A stretch of DNA of 64,000 bases from Paragorgia papillata (Eukaryota; Cnidaria; Anthozoa; Scleralcyonacea; Coralliidae): contig JAWNZC010000285.1 of NCBI GenBank assembly GCA_035771165.1, positions 372,001 through 436,000 on the forward strand, given 5' to 3'. The stretch's first letter is position 1, and each line of letters opens with the position of its first letter. The notes below the pieces were generated by a model, which was given only the letters and a program-made list of their open reading frames with translations, searched no databases and was not told the DNA's origin. Below, piece after piece: positions 20,068 through 30,677 of the stretch. The position numbers and the translations under genes are program-made.

Positions 20068-21172
20068 CTAGCGGATACTAGCTGGGGAGTGCTCTCAGAA
20101 GCATCCAATAATGAATTACAAAGGCTCCAAAATCGAGCAGCACGTATTGTTCTGAGAAGAAATCCTACAGAAAATTTTTTTCCTCTTTAAATTGGCTCCA
20201 ACTTTCCACCAGAAGAAAAATACATCGATGTGTTCTTGTTTTCAAAATATTAAATAACTGTGTTCCAGTTTATTTTGATAATTATTTTACTAAATACTCT
20301 AAGGTTCATAATTTCAATACAAGATACAAGGAAAATCTATTATTACCTAAAGTTAAGAGAGAACTTGGTAAAAGAACTTTTAGATTCACAGGAGCAAAGG
20401 ATTATAACGATCTCCCAACTGATATCGAAAATGTGTTATCGCTTGCCAGTTTTAAAACTAGGATAAATCAGCATTTTTGCAATCTAAGTTAATATCAGAA
20501 ATGTAATATACTTTATGTATGTTTATCACTTCCCTTAATTAACAGTACTAATTCTGTCGAATTGCTTGTCAAGATGAGCTCAGTTTTCTGTGCTTGAAGA
20601 AATAAACCAGACAGAGACTGTTTGGAATAATAATGGCTATGCGTGAGCACAAAGCCGGTTTATTTTTGTAATCAATTACGTAATAATTATTATGACAAAA
20701 TATTAAGTAAATTAATTTAGAGTTAGCACAGGAAAGGTGGGAGTATTAGAACGCAAACTAGAAATATAAAACAACCTACAAGAGCTGCGTCAGGAAAACG
20801 GGGAGGAGGGTGGGCAAAGATTTGCTTATTGAAGCTTCTGCTTGATCTTGTAGAAGCCGACGTGCAGTAGGGAATGAACCGATCACACATATTACAGCTT
20901 TTATATAATCGCCAATACCTATCCCGTTTTCCCGCGCATTGCGCTCATGTGACTACCAATATCCCGCCATTTCGTTCACGTGACAACAAATATTCCCGCC
21001 ATTGCACTCATGTGACCACCAATATTCTCGCGCAATTAATCATGTAACGATAATCTAATTAGCTAATCTACAAACGGGAAGCAATAAAATCTTTATTGGT
21101 ATGCCAATAATTCCTTTATCTTTTTCCCTTAAAGCTGAATGGGCTACCCTGCTAAAATAAAGTTTACTTACT
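20068..21172 (+). mobile_element. CR1/L2-like LINE, 5'-truncated fragment
   Basis: Inserted in the U2-U1 spacer: the left flank ends GCCTACACTA and the right flank resumes ACACATGCC. It contains the last part of ORF2 and a 3' UTR ending AATAAAGTTTACTTACTT. About 15 bp of spacer seem lost at the junction. 5' truncation is normal for this LINE group. Confidence 0.75.
20088..20493 (+). pseudogene. CR1/L2-like ORF2, C-terminal end
   Basis: Contains LQRLQNRAARIVLRRNP, a frameshift or stop near 20,188, then QLSTRRKIHRCVLVFKILNN and a closing segment FKTRINQHF. These are standard C-terminal motifs of L2/CR1-type ORF2. The catalytic domains are absent. Confidence 0.8.
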
Positions 21173-21229
21173 TACACATGCCACTGACACATAGTACCCA
21201 AACGTAGCATCTTTGCAAGATACAAAGGC

Positions 21230-21247
21230 ATACTTACCTGACGCGAG
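21230..21247 (+). ncRNA. U1: U1 snRNA, 5' 18 nt, split by retrotransposon
   Basis: ATACTTACCTGACGCGAG with its normal upstream sequence (ATAGTACCCAAACGTAGC..AAAGGC). Retrotransposon sequence follows directly. Bases 21,232-21,247 are duplicated at 26,874-26,889 on the far side of the element. Confidence 0.88.
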
Positions 21248-21400
21248 TCTTCTAAGTATCACTTTCACTGCTGTGAGTGGATCCATGCTCTAGAGTGGTC
21301 TCTAGTAACACTTACACGGTCATTTACGAGCCGATCTTAGTAATCGGACATCATTCTCCTTCCGACCTTGTGTCGTCTTTGTGTGTTTTTCCTTTCTTTT

Positions 21401-21612
21401 GGGGATTTAACTGGCAGCTTCGGCTCGGCAGTGTTATCCGAATCATCCTTTGCTGGTCAAAGGATAATTCGATGTTAAATCGCCCTTTCTGGCTCTTTTC
21501 TTGGTTTCTTTCTCTTGTGGGGATTTAACTGGCAGCTTAGGCTTGGCAGTGTTATCCGAATCATCCTTTGTTTTTCAAAGGATAATTCGATGTTAAATCG
21601 CCCTTTTTGACT
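21401..21612 (+). repeat. 5' UTR tandem repeat, period 118 bp, with hairpin
   Basis: Two units begin GGGGATTTAACTGGCAGCTT; each contains a GAATCATCCTTTG..CAAAGGATAATTC inverted repeat and ends TGTTAAATCGCCCTTT. Tandem promoter units in a 5' UTR are common in LINEs and would fit an internal promoter. Confidence 0.65.
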
Positions 21613-21852
21613 TTCTACTCGTTTGTCTCTTTGGTTGATTTGACTGGTTGCCTTTTGGAAGGCTTGTTCCAAATTGTCATTTGGCAATTTGGCTGTCGAA
21701 TCGCCGTATTCGTGTTTTTTTCGGAGATTAAGTTTATCCTTAATCTCTTGGGTGTGGTTCAGGTTTGACCTGAACATTTGTTCGAACCTTTAGTTCTACT
21801 TTGTGTGTTGGCATCTCGTTTGGTTTTTCTGCTGCTGATTTCGCGCAGTGGA

Positions 21853-23860
21853 ATGAGACCGCCGTGCCAGTTTGAACTCTCCAAGCGGATATGTCGGGCT
21901 GACACGTCTCCCGTTGTCCGTGCGGAGATGATTTCTGCTTTGGGGCCTGCTCAGGTGGCCGGCATTCAGATCCTCCCGGGGGATAAATTCCGGGTTGAGA
22001 TGAAGTCGGTGGCCTTACTACGTCAGCTTTGTTTGAAGGGGCTTGACTTTAGGGGTGTCCATCTTACCCCTGGACCGGGTAAGTGACAGGTCGTAGGCTG
22101 TCCCACAAAGGACAGCCTACGACCTGTCATCGTTGTGGCGTTGTTGGCCACGTCGTACAGCACTGTCCGGGTAAGGCTCAGAAATCCTTTTCGGAGGCGC
22201 TTCAAGGGGCCCCTCCGCCTGTTCCTCCATCTATCTCCTCCTGACCGACTGCTGGTGCTGGTAGTAGTGGTGCTGGTCGCCACTTGGAGACATCCGTTCC
22301 TCGTCGTGGGAGTGTGCAAAGGCTTTTGTCCGAGTACACTCGGGCCCCGGGTGAATTTGATTCCCCGGCCAAGGTCCGCCGTGTGAATGGTCCCAGTCTC
22401 TCCGCACCAGAGGAGATGGTCTCTCATGATTATCCTTCCTCGTCACCTATGGAGTCGGATGTTGTTCCCCTCATTGTTCTTGGTGGGGGTACATCTTTGC
22501 CTCCTGCGCCGCTAGTGTCGCATCCTAGTTTTAAGGGTGCCAAATTAGTTTGCCGTTAAGCGGAATTCCCGCAAGTTGGGTATTCGGCACTCTACGCCGG
22601 CTAACCCCCCCCCCCCCCCCCCGTGAGGGCTAGGCCGACGGGTATGAGTACTGAGCGTATGTCCAACGCTAGCAAAGCGACTTCTTCTTGGCCTGATCGC
22701 AGTGTTCTGCACGGTAAGAATGGTCGCTTGCGTGTTTTGTGTACGGCTTTGGATTCTTCGGTGCTCCCCACTCCTGGTAGTTCATCAGGGCTAGTGGTAG
22801 TTGATGGCGAACACTCTCGCCGTCTGGTGTCTTGGGCACAAAACCAGCTGTCAGTTGAAGTTTCGTCTCGGCGGTCGAGTCCATAACGGACCCGTCATTG
22901 GACGCAATGGTTGGTGTCCAGAATAGTCCTGTTCCCATCACAGCATCAGTTGATGACCTTGTTGGGGACACCGTCGTCGATCCGATTGCCAACTTGGACC
23001 GCACACTTAGTGACACTCCATCTTCTCTGAGTGTCGGTTCCGGTTCTTCGACTGGGACGATTTCTTTTACGGACATCGATCGTTCACAGGTTAGGATTCC
23101 ATCTTCCTCTTGCGCTGGTTCAGTTCTATCCGCTGTGCTAGATCCACCTTGTACTCCTCGTGCCCTTTCATCTCCTCCTGGAGAGATCTTTCCTGATTCT
23201 GATGACTCTCGTTCGGCCGTGTTCTCTCCTTCGTCCGTCCTAGAACGTCCATCGGAGTCCATTAACCAGTTCCCATCCTCTGCCTCAGGTTGCGGAACTG
23301 ACCAAATTGAGGCATTTTACTCGTCCGCTGTTAGTGCGGAAGTTGTTGTTCAGGAATCTTTCGAGATCCTGGAATTCTCTCTGTCCGGTAGTCCGGATTT
23401 TGTTCCTCCCACGCCTAATGCTGGGGGTAAGGGGGTTGGTCAGCTTTATTTACCTGCTTGCCAGTCCTATTCTGACCTCGCTGTTATTTCAGTGACGTCT
23501 TTAGGGTCTACTCCTTCTTGGGAAGATTCGGGTACTCCTCCTCGGTCATTGTCTGGCCAACAGGAGGTCGTGGCGCTTTCGTCTTCCGTGGCACCTAGCC
23601 AAGCGGAAGCTCTCCCTCCCCTACCCATTTCCCCAGTCGGATCCCTTAGTGATGGTCGCTCCGCTACGCCTCCTCTCTGGTCTGTTGAGGGGTTTAGTGA
23701 TCGTCATCTAACTTCCGGCGAGGAATCGTCTCGGAGCGCGGAATCAGGGTCTAGTCTCCCTTCCGTTGGTCTCACTACCAAGCGCAGCGTGAGCCGTAAG
23801 GTTTGGCACCGTGGTGTCTTTTCTCCACCTTTGGCCCTCCCTTCGGGTGAGGATACCAAA
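21853..23860 (+). pseudogene. Retrotransposon ORF1 (CCHC, Ser/Pro-rich), damaged
   Basis: Starts MRPPCQFELSKRICRADTSP; it is interrupted by a stop near 22,086 where the RRM-like segment present in the sister copy has been deleted, then continues with a knuckle (TCHRCGVVGHVVQHCPG) in another frame. A 17-C run near 22,605 breaks the frame again. From 22,898 the Ser/Pro-rich part reads without a stop into the endonuclease, so ORF1 and ORF2 may originally have been joined or only briefly separated. Confidence 0.6.
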
Positions 23861-23867
23861 TGTGGCA

Positions 23868-26570
23868 TCCAAATTAAGCGCAACAAGCTCAGTTTGGTCA
23901 CGCTCAACATCAACGATGACCGTACTAAGCGTACCACCTTCATTCACTGGTTAAAGTGTTTGAAGGCTGACATTGTCTGCCTACAAGAGACACATGCTGC
24001 CTCTCATGCTGTGCTTCGGAGCTGGTTCTCCGATTCTGGATACACTATGGCCTCTTCCTCAATTTCCAACAAACGTGTTGGCACTGCCATCTTGGTCAGC
24101 ACAAAGTACTCGCTCGAGAAAGTGTGGCGAGATGAAGGAGGTCGTTTTGTTCAAGCTGAAGTGTGCGTGGGTGAACAGCGCTTGCGCCTCGTCTCACTTT
24201 ATGCTCCTAATCGTAATCCGGAGCGAAACCGTTTTTTCGTTTCCCTTCCGGATTTTATTGATTTAACTGCGCCTACCTTTATGTGTGGCGATTTTAATGC
24301 GGTGCTTGACCGTGTGCTCGATCGGCGCCATCCGCCGTCGTATCAGCGTCAGGCTCCTTGTCTGGCTGCCGAGAGTGTGTCAGCTCTTCAATCTTTGCTG
24401 TCGTACTCACAGACCTATCCGGTGTGGCGTTCACGACATCCAGCTGTTCGCACCTATTCCTGGGATCATGGGTCTGGGGAATGTTCTTCCCGTATCGACA
24501 TGATCTGGGCACCCGTCGGAATGCAAGGTCAGATCACGGAGTGTGAGTATTACCCTTCCTTCTTCACTGACCACCGCTACCTGTTGCTCTCCTGTACTCT
24601 GGATTCGTTTGAGGCCAGGGGACCCGAGTTTTGGAAGTTCAATACCTCGCTCTTGCAGGATCCAGAGTACTGTGATCTTGTCCGTGCTTTTTGGTCATTC
24701 TGGCAATCATATGAAGCTGTAGGCGACTTTTCCAATCCGCTTGATTGGTGGGATTTGGGGAAGTTTTACCTGCGTGAGCTCACCCATTGTTTTGCTCGCA
24801 CCAAAGCTCTGTCCTCTTCTTCCACCAAACGCCTCCTGTTGCGTCGTTTGCAGTCTTTGCAGCGGCTCTCTTACGCCGGAGATTCTTCTGTGTTTGGAGA
24901 ACTCTGCGCAATTCAGGAGGAGTTGCGGGAGCATGAGTTTCGAGAAGCCCAGGCTGCTCAAGTTCGCTCTCGGTGTCGTTGGGCGGAAGAAGGAGAAGTG
25001 TTTTCGGCCTTCTTCTTTTCTTTGGAGCACAAGCATCGTTCCAAACAGACAATGGGTAGCATCAAAGACCCTCACACGGGGATAGTTCATCACGATCATT
25101 TTGAGGTCTTGGTGCTTTTCACCGCCGAGGCTTGTGACCACGCTGTTCAGGATCGTCTCCTTTCTAAATTAGTTCGCACTCTCTCTCCTATTGAGCGGGA
25201 TGTCTGCGAAGGTTCCCTGTCCATGGATGAATGTCATGCCACACTGAAAGGGATGTCTGCTGGTAAGACTCCTGGCTCGGATAGCTTTCCCATGGAATTC
25301 TATCAAAGTTTTGGGCGGTTATCGGCTCCGACCTTGTGCGCATCCTCAACGTTGCTTAGGAGGGTGGGCAGTTGTCTACTTCTCAGCGTCCTGGGTTGAT
25401 CGTAGTCCTTTTCAAGAAAGGTGAGCGCCTAGAAACCAAGAACTGGCGCTTCTCTTGAGGAACTGAGATACTCTGGGTACGCTGATGATACTTCAGTTTT
25501 TGTCATTCTGACGCTTCCGTTGGTGAAGTTTTTGCCACCTATAATTTCTATGAGCAGGGCTCGGGGGCAAAGCTGAACCGTGGGAAATCTAAAGGGCTGT
25601 GGCTTGGCACGTGGAAGAATCGCTCCGACCGCCCTTTCAGCCTCAATTGGGTCAAGGAGCTCCCCTTACTAGGGGCAGTCTTCAGTGCCTCTAACTATAC
25701 TAGGGAGACCTGGGAACCCAGAGTGGCAAAGGTAGAGAAACGTCTGGCGGCTTGGAAGGGTCGCTCTCTATCTTATCAGGGCAAAGCTACCATCATCAAT
25801 GCTTTGGTCCTATCGCAAATCTGGCACTTGTGTGCTGTTTTTGTGATGCCGCCCTGGGTTTTTATCAGCATTGTTTGGCAGCTTGGAGGCAATTTGATGG
25901 TGGGTCGTCTGCTGGTCAACTGGTCTTGGGAGTCCGTCGCGATTCTCCCGTCCAAATTGACAATATGTTTACTGCCTTGGCTTATTCTACAGGTCTGGCC
26001 ATTAGTCATACTCCGCCTCATTGCATCTCCAAGTTTTCTCCAACTTATGGTCCCCTCCATTGTGATGAAACCTGGCACCAGTTACACATCGTGCCCTTGA
26101 TCGGACAATTACCGACCTGAATTGGAAGATCGCGCATGGTGTTCTTTACACCGCGTCGCGTTTAGTCCACAGCTTCCGTTATCGGGACATCGATGTCATG
26201 TGCCACTGTCGTGCGGATGAAGAGTCTTTGGAGCAACTTTTTTTCCACTGTTTGCTTCCGCAGCGTCTGATTTCTTGGGTGTTTGATCATCTCAAGTCTG
26301 CTCTTCCAAGTGCGCGTCCCTTCACCGTTCAAGAGCTCTTGATTGGGTTTTCGACGCCGCGTCGCAGACGTATACCCAAGATCTTTTTGGGGATGCTGCA
26401 TGTCATCAAACAACGGCTTTGGCTTGCCCGTTGCGATTTTCGTTTTCGTGGTCAGCCGCCCGACGAGGATCGGTGTATACAAGGTGCCGCCGCTCGCATT
26501 AAATTTGTTCTTGCCCTTCCATTGCGCAAGTGCCGCACAAACAAACAACGCGAGTTGTTTTCTAAGGAGT
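23868..26570 (+). pseudogene. Retrotransposon ORF2 (complete APE endonuclease, deleted RT)
   Basis: The endonuclease looks complete: SLVTLNIND, CLQETHA (Glu), LYAPNRNPERNR, FMCGDFNAVLD, SRIDMIWAP and FFTDHRYL. The linker and start of RT follow (TPGSDSFPMEFYQ), with a frameshift near 25,310. RT motifs A and B are deleted, YADDTSVF is retained near 25,480, and a second deletion at about 25,860 removes part of the C-terminal domain. The zinc region (CHCRADEESLEQLFFHC) is present near 26,200. Target-site nicking is attributed to this endonuclease type; the specificity for U1 is inferred from the junctions. Confidence 0.8.
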
Positions 26571-26873
26571 GACTTGCCGGTGACACCCTGGGCAGTTTTG
26601 ACCAAGAGAAGCTGGTCTTCTCTTTTTAACTTTTTAACCGCAGTTTTGGCTCTGGCTTCAGCGGTCTCCTTAATTGGTGTTACTTCTGTTGTCGGAGTCG
26701 AGCTGCTTTTTCCATTCCTTTTTCCCTTTCTTTTTCCTTTTAGAACTAAGAATTTTTTCCGGGGGTGAGGTTCATGACCTCAGCATCAGTTAGCAGTCCA
26801 GTAGACTCCCCCTGACCAGAATATTCACCGCACGTATGACCTCGGATCGTACGAATATTCTCTTCAAAATAAA

Positions 26874-27034
26874 ACTTACCTGACGCGAGAGGTACTTTGA
26901 TCAGCAAGGAAGTCCTGTCAGGATGAGGCTCTCTCATTGTACTCCGACTGGGTTGACTCCTGCAATTACCCCAAATGTGGGTAACTCGAACGTATAATTT
27001 CTGGCAGTGGAGACCTGCGTTCGCGCTCGTCCCC
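26874..27034 (+). ncRNA. U1: U1 snRNA from nt 3 (after retrotransposon)
   Basis: Continuation of the U1 gene started at 21,230, beginning with the duplicated 16 bp. It has scattered changes (CTGCAATTA, CTGGCAGTGGAGACC) and no promoter in front. Confidence 0.9.
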
Positions 27035-27188
27035 TTACCACAAGTAAAGCGAAATTAAAACATCCCCCGAACGAGCACACCACTTCGTCGAATATTCCAT
27101 TTTACCGTTCTTGTCTTCGTCGTCGACCTCTCGTGCCACAACGCCGACCAACTCCTAGCTATAACAACGATATTTCACCACTCCCAAT

Positions 27189-27306
27189 GTCTACGACCAC
27201 ACCACCGGGAAAGCACCGGTTCTCGTCCGATCACCGAAGTTAATCCCCGTCGGGTGGGGTTAGTACTTGGATGGGTCACCGCCTGGGAATACCCCGTGTC
27301 GCAGAC
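27189..27306 (+). rRNA. 5S rRNA: 5S rRNA, mildly diverged
   Basis: Full length, with changes including GTTAATCCCC (GTTAAGCCCC elsewhere), CGGGTGGGG, GGGTCACC in the C-box region and a final GTCGCAGAC. The changes in internal control sequence may make it a pseudogene. Confidence 0.9.
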
Positions 27307-27412
27307 ACCTTTTTCAAGTTTCTTCTTCTCCTTCTTCGCTCGGGCTCGGGCGTTTCGGCAGCGTCCGCTGACCCGAGCCCAACCACATCCTCGCTTTCGA
27401 TTCTTTTCGAGA

Positions 27413-27457
27413 TCGGCTAAGATCAAGTGTAGTATCTCTCTTCTTATCAGCTTAATA
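27413..27457 (+). ncRNA. U2: U2 snRNA, damaged 5' part, cut at about nt 59
   Basis: TCGGCTAAGATCAAGTG and CTTATCAGCTTAATA are recognisable; the first stem-loop is rearranged. The nt 22/23 site is empty here, but the gene is interrupted 37 nt further on by another element. Confidence 0.8.
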
Positions 27458-28239
27458 GTTTGCTATTTCGCTGTCGAGAAGTTGATCAGGTCCTCGGGTG
27501 TTTAACCTCGTTTCCGCTTTGCCTCTCGAGACACGTTGACAGGTTTTCAACCGCCAGCGATCCCATTGTGACCAGCTACGCTTTGCTAGGATTAGGGCGC
27601 TTGCTAGTGAGTAGTTCTAGTCTTCGGACTGTTCTCGAAAACTAGTAAGATTCGCTACGAGGTTCAGGTGTCTAGGCACTTGTTTGAGCAACGCTCAAGC
27701 AACTGTCTCTACGCCTGTGCTATAGTTTAGCTCGCTATACGTGTTAGCGGCGGTCGACTTCTTCGGAAGAAGGCTGTGGTTAGCTCTTCTCGTTCGCACC
27801 TCAGGGCCTGGCCGTTCTTCTGAGAACGCGTGCTGCCTAACCTGACACCGCTGAGAAGACGCTAGTCTAACGCTTATAGCGATTGAGATTTATCTTCTTC
27901 TCTCTCAGCGGTTTCTACGCGAGACGATATCGCTGTCTTACAGTGACTTCGCCTCGTTTAGCCCCCGCTTTATTATTTTCGCTCTTTGTTTTTATACCTG
28001 CGAGTAGGCTGTTCTTTCGCTTTTGCGGCTCACATAAGTATGCGAGTCGTTCCTTTATTATTTGATATTATATTATTTCCCCGGCTAGCAAATACTACAG
28101 CACGATTACGACCCAAGTACCGAGCTAGTCGGAATCTGTTTAGCTTAGTATTATTGTTAATAAGAAAAAACTTTACGTCACGGTCAGTGCTCTTGGCGGA
28201 AATTTCCATATTTTTTCTTTTGAATTTATTATTGAACAC

Positions 28240-29263
28240 GTGGGCGCCGCAAGCCCGGACTCTCTCGTATGCAGCACACGCCACGTAACTGGCGTTGTGC
28301 CTGTACGCCAGGCATTTTGGGGCCACCACAGTCGAATCTTCCACCGGCAGTACGACGAGTCGTTGAAGCAACCGCCAGTGGCCCAGCTGACCAGTGCCAG
28401 TTACACAATACCAGACATGGCCTTGCCATGGCCATCCGACCAACAAGTCCTTGGAGACAAGCGACGAAAACCTTTCTGCGCCTTCCCACCGGCAGTTATA
28501 AGCGTATTCAACGACCTAGATGTACCTCTTGACACTTGGTCCATGGACATTGGTAAAGACTTTATTAGTTGTGAACTTTCCTGGCTACCCAACAATGAAC
28601 TGAACACTCAACCTAGCCGGGCTCCTGCGTCATCCTCACGTCGGTCTCCTTCCAGTTCTTCGCATACCTCCTCCGATGATGGCTACTTCTCAGCCTTGCC
28701 TACTGTTTCCCCTTCACCTTCCTCGCCGGTACATCCAAGAACTCTACCGTCGCCTCTTCCGTTCCAGCTTCCAAGCCGTGCCAAACAACGCGTCTTCGCG
28801 GACCACTACTGCTTCGGCGTCCGTGGACACACAGACAAACCCTGTCCGAGAACTTAAGACACTACCAAAACAGGGGTCCATCTCCGTCTCCACTGAAACC
28901 GTTGGCTCCTCTACCACGTCCTGCCAAACGTCAAGTACTTCCTCAACCTCTACCTCCACTGACCGTACCCCTGCCACCTCAATCGCATGTCAAACCGACG
29001 TCATCGAAGTCTCCACATCCTCCAGTCCTGTCAAAACCGCTCCTGTGTCCTCCTCTGTCCAAACCGAACCACCTCCTTTGGTCACATCACAATGTATTGG
29101 CACCGGCACTGATCCAATCTCCGGGCTGCCTACCAGGAAGGGAACCTGTCGCATGTGTCACGAAAAGCATATCCCGGTCTCTCGGATAGACTTACACCTT
29201 CTTGTTTGCGAGGGTAGCGCCTCGATAGCTCAACAAATCGATGCCATTGCGCAAACTTGGTAA
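28240..29263 (+). pseudogene. ORF of the U2 site-B element (Ser-rich, QT motifs, zinc finger)
   Basis: The first frame (28,240-28,857, likely start MALPWPSDQQ at 28,417) passes through a Ser/Pro-rich region. After a shift near 28,790 the second frame carries spaced (T/C/V)QT motifs: SVDTQTNP, TSCQTSS, IACQTDV and SSVQTEP. It ends with a zinc-finger-like block (GTCRMCHEKHIPVSRIDLHL then LVC) near 29,150. The QT motifs resemble dynein light chain LC8 anchors. I do not recognise the family. Confidence 0.5.
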
Positions 29264-29658
29264 ATAAACACTCTCTCGTCGAAATCATTCCACTAGTAGC
29301 CTTCGCGGAATCCCAAGCCGAGATTTCAACAGAAACGTCTGATATCGCGCAAGTTGCCTTCAACTTCATAGACTCACTCAACCTACACCCTGACAACCTC
29401 GAACAATTCTGTTCTGCGCTAAAGCACCTCCACAAGACCGCTTGGATTGACGCCTGTGTACAACTCGGCCTACAACCAAACGTCGCCAAGCCACACAACT
29501 TCCTCACCAACATGACCTGCTCTCCCAATGATGCCACTGCTCATGCTGTCAACGCAACTACTAAAAACCAAAAGATTGACGGTGTATCCGAATATGGCGA
29601 TTCAGAGGAAGAGTTTCTCGAAGAAGAAGATGTATCATGTATGGGACGGTTACTATGA
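29257..29658 (+). CDS. Second ORF of the U2 site-B element
   Basis: Overlaps the stop of the preceding frame (TTGGTAAATAAAC). It encodes about 133 residues with a predicted helical region (DIAQVAFNFIDSLNLHPDNL) and an acidic C-terminus (DSEEEFLEEEDVS). The frame is non-ATG at its left limit, so it may be the continuation of the upstream protein through a frameshift. Function unknown. Confidence 0.45.
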   Translation: MVNKHSLVEIIPLVAFAESQAEISTETSDIAQVAFNFIDSLNLHPDNLEQFCSALKHLHKTAWIDACVQLGLQPNVAKPHNFLTNMTCSPNDATAHAVNATTKNQKIDGVSEYGDSEEEFLEEEDVSCMGRLL

Positions 29659-30034
29659 CCAAGATGACGTCAACTATGGTTACCCTCCCAGTGATGACGA
29701 ATTCTGAACGTTACCGCGTTAGGCGGACAAGCTTGCAGACACTTTAAACTTTGTTTTGCCAACTCATGGCACTAATGTAATTTAAAACGCATACATAATA
29801 GTCAATAGGACTCATACTATAAGATACAGGAGGTTAGACAACCCAACCCACTATGAGCTTAACTCTCCTTATTTCAAACTGCACACACCTAAAACTAGCA
29901 AAACATGATATAAGACGTCAATCGGACACATGCCTTAACCAGGAAGCTACGACATAAATGAGCGTACGCGACCTATTTTCGACCACCACACACACCAAAA
30001 CATAGAAAATACACTTAGGTTTTAATAAAAGAAC

Positions 30035-30187
30035 TCTGTTCTTATCAGCTTAATATCTGGTATGCCAGGGAACGTCTGGCTCATATATTAAACTGATTTT
30101 TGGGCTTCGGCCATGGGATTGAAGCTTGCTTCGCCCTGGCCACGGGTGTCTCGGTATTGCACCACCTCCGAGTACGGGCCTCCTCCC
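30035..30187 (+). ncRNA. U2: U2 snRNA, 3' part after site-B insertion
   Basis: Begins with the duplicated CTCTGTTCTTATCAGC and continues to the terminal stem. Small changes (CCAGGGAACGTCTGG, one G lost in CCACGGGTGTC) suggest decay. Confidence 0.9.
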
Positions 30188-30272
30188 TTATAGGGAGAAC
30201 ATCGTCATGACAAATAAAAAGAAAACCGAACCAGCTAACTCTAACCCGTGCCTGATTGTTTCTGTTTTACAG

Positions 30273-30380
30273 ATGAAAAGAAAGTCGCTCCAGCAGTCAC
30301 CACACCCAAATGTTCCATGCGCCCGAAACTCCGACGTACCACGGACACGCAAATTCTCCACCGCCGCGAGGCACGCCGAG
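30273..30380 (+). other. Exon-like block in the U2-U1 spacer
   Basis: CTAACCC and TTGTTTCTGTTTTACAG precede the ATG; the block ends GAG|GTCAGC. It differs from the other copies by a few bases. Confidence 0.2.
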
Positions 30381-30460
30381 GTCAGCACGAAACTTTCGTT
30401 ACTTTTTTTCGTTCGGTCGGTAGCAAATTAGCCTACACTACTCCTCCCCACTACCACATG

Positions 30461-30468
30461 CCGCTGAC
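30461..30468 (+). promoter_or_regulatory. Candidate PSE of U1
   Basis: CCGCTGAC at -49 of the intact U1. The flanking ACATAGTACC(C/T)AAAC is conserved in front of the other U1 genes (near 8,060 on the minus strand; 21,181). Confidence 0.45.
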
Positions 30469-30509
30469 ACATAGTACCTAAACATAGCATCTTCGCAACA
30501 TACAAAGGC

Positions 30510-30673
30510 ATACTTACCTCATGCGAGAGGTACTTTGATCAGCAAGGAAGTCCTCTCGGGATGAGGCCCTCTCATTGCACTCCGACTGGGTTGATTCCTG
30601 CGATTACCACATATGTGGGTAACTCGAGCGTATAATTTCTGGTAGTGGGAACCTGCGTTCGCGCTCGTCCCCT
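30510..30673 (+). ncRNA. U1: U1 snRNA, full length
   Basis: Unbroken U1 with its promoter region. It starts ATACTTACCTCATGCGAG, so position 11 is C instead of G and the next base also differs. The Sm site and stem-loops are intact. It could be expressed, with slightly altered pairing to the intron side of 5' splice sites. Confidence 0.93.
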
Positions 30674-30677
30674 TACA

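Larger units (their letters stand above)
21248..26873 (+). mobile_element. U1-targeted Tx1-like retrotransposon, both ends present
   Basis: A 5.6-kb insertion inside U1 between nt 18 and 19, bounded by a perfect 16-bp duplication (ACTTACCTGACGCGAG). The 5' end is TCTTCTAAGTATC with the TGGATCCATGCT motif at 21,278; the 3' end is ..CTCTTCAAAATAAA. It carries 5' UTR tandem repeats, ORF1 and ORF2 with an APE endonuclease. Relative to the copy at 12,480 it has lost about 480 bp of RT before YADD and about 270 bp further down, so it is defective. The same junction at 17,384 shows that the site is specific. Confidence 0.87.
27458..30034 (+). mobile_element. RT-less non-LTR-like element in U2 (nt about 59)
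   Basis: A 2.6-kb insertion flanked by a 22-bp duplication of U2 with one mismatch (CTCTcTTCTTATCAGCTTAATA / CTCTgTTCTTATCAGCTTAATA). The 3' end TTTTAATAAAAGAA suggests RNA-mediated integration. It holds two or three coding frames but no endonuclease or RT, so it is either a non-autonomous partner or an ORF1-type remainder of a larger family. It shares no obvious ends with the nt 22/23 elements. Confidence 0.75.
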
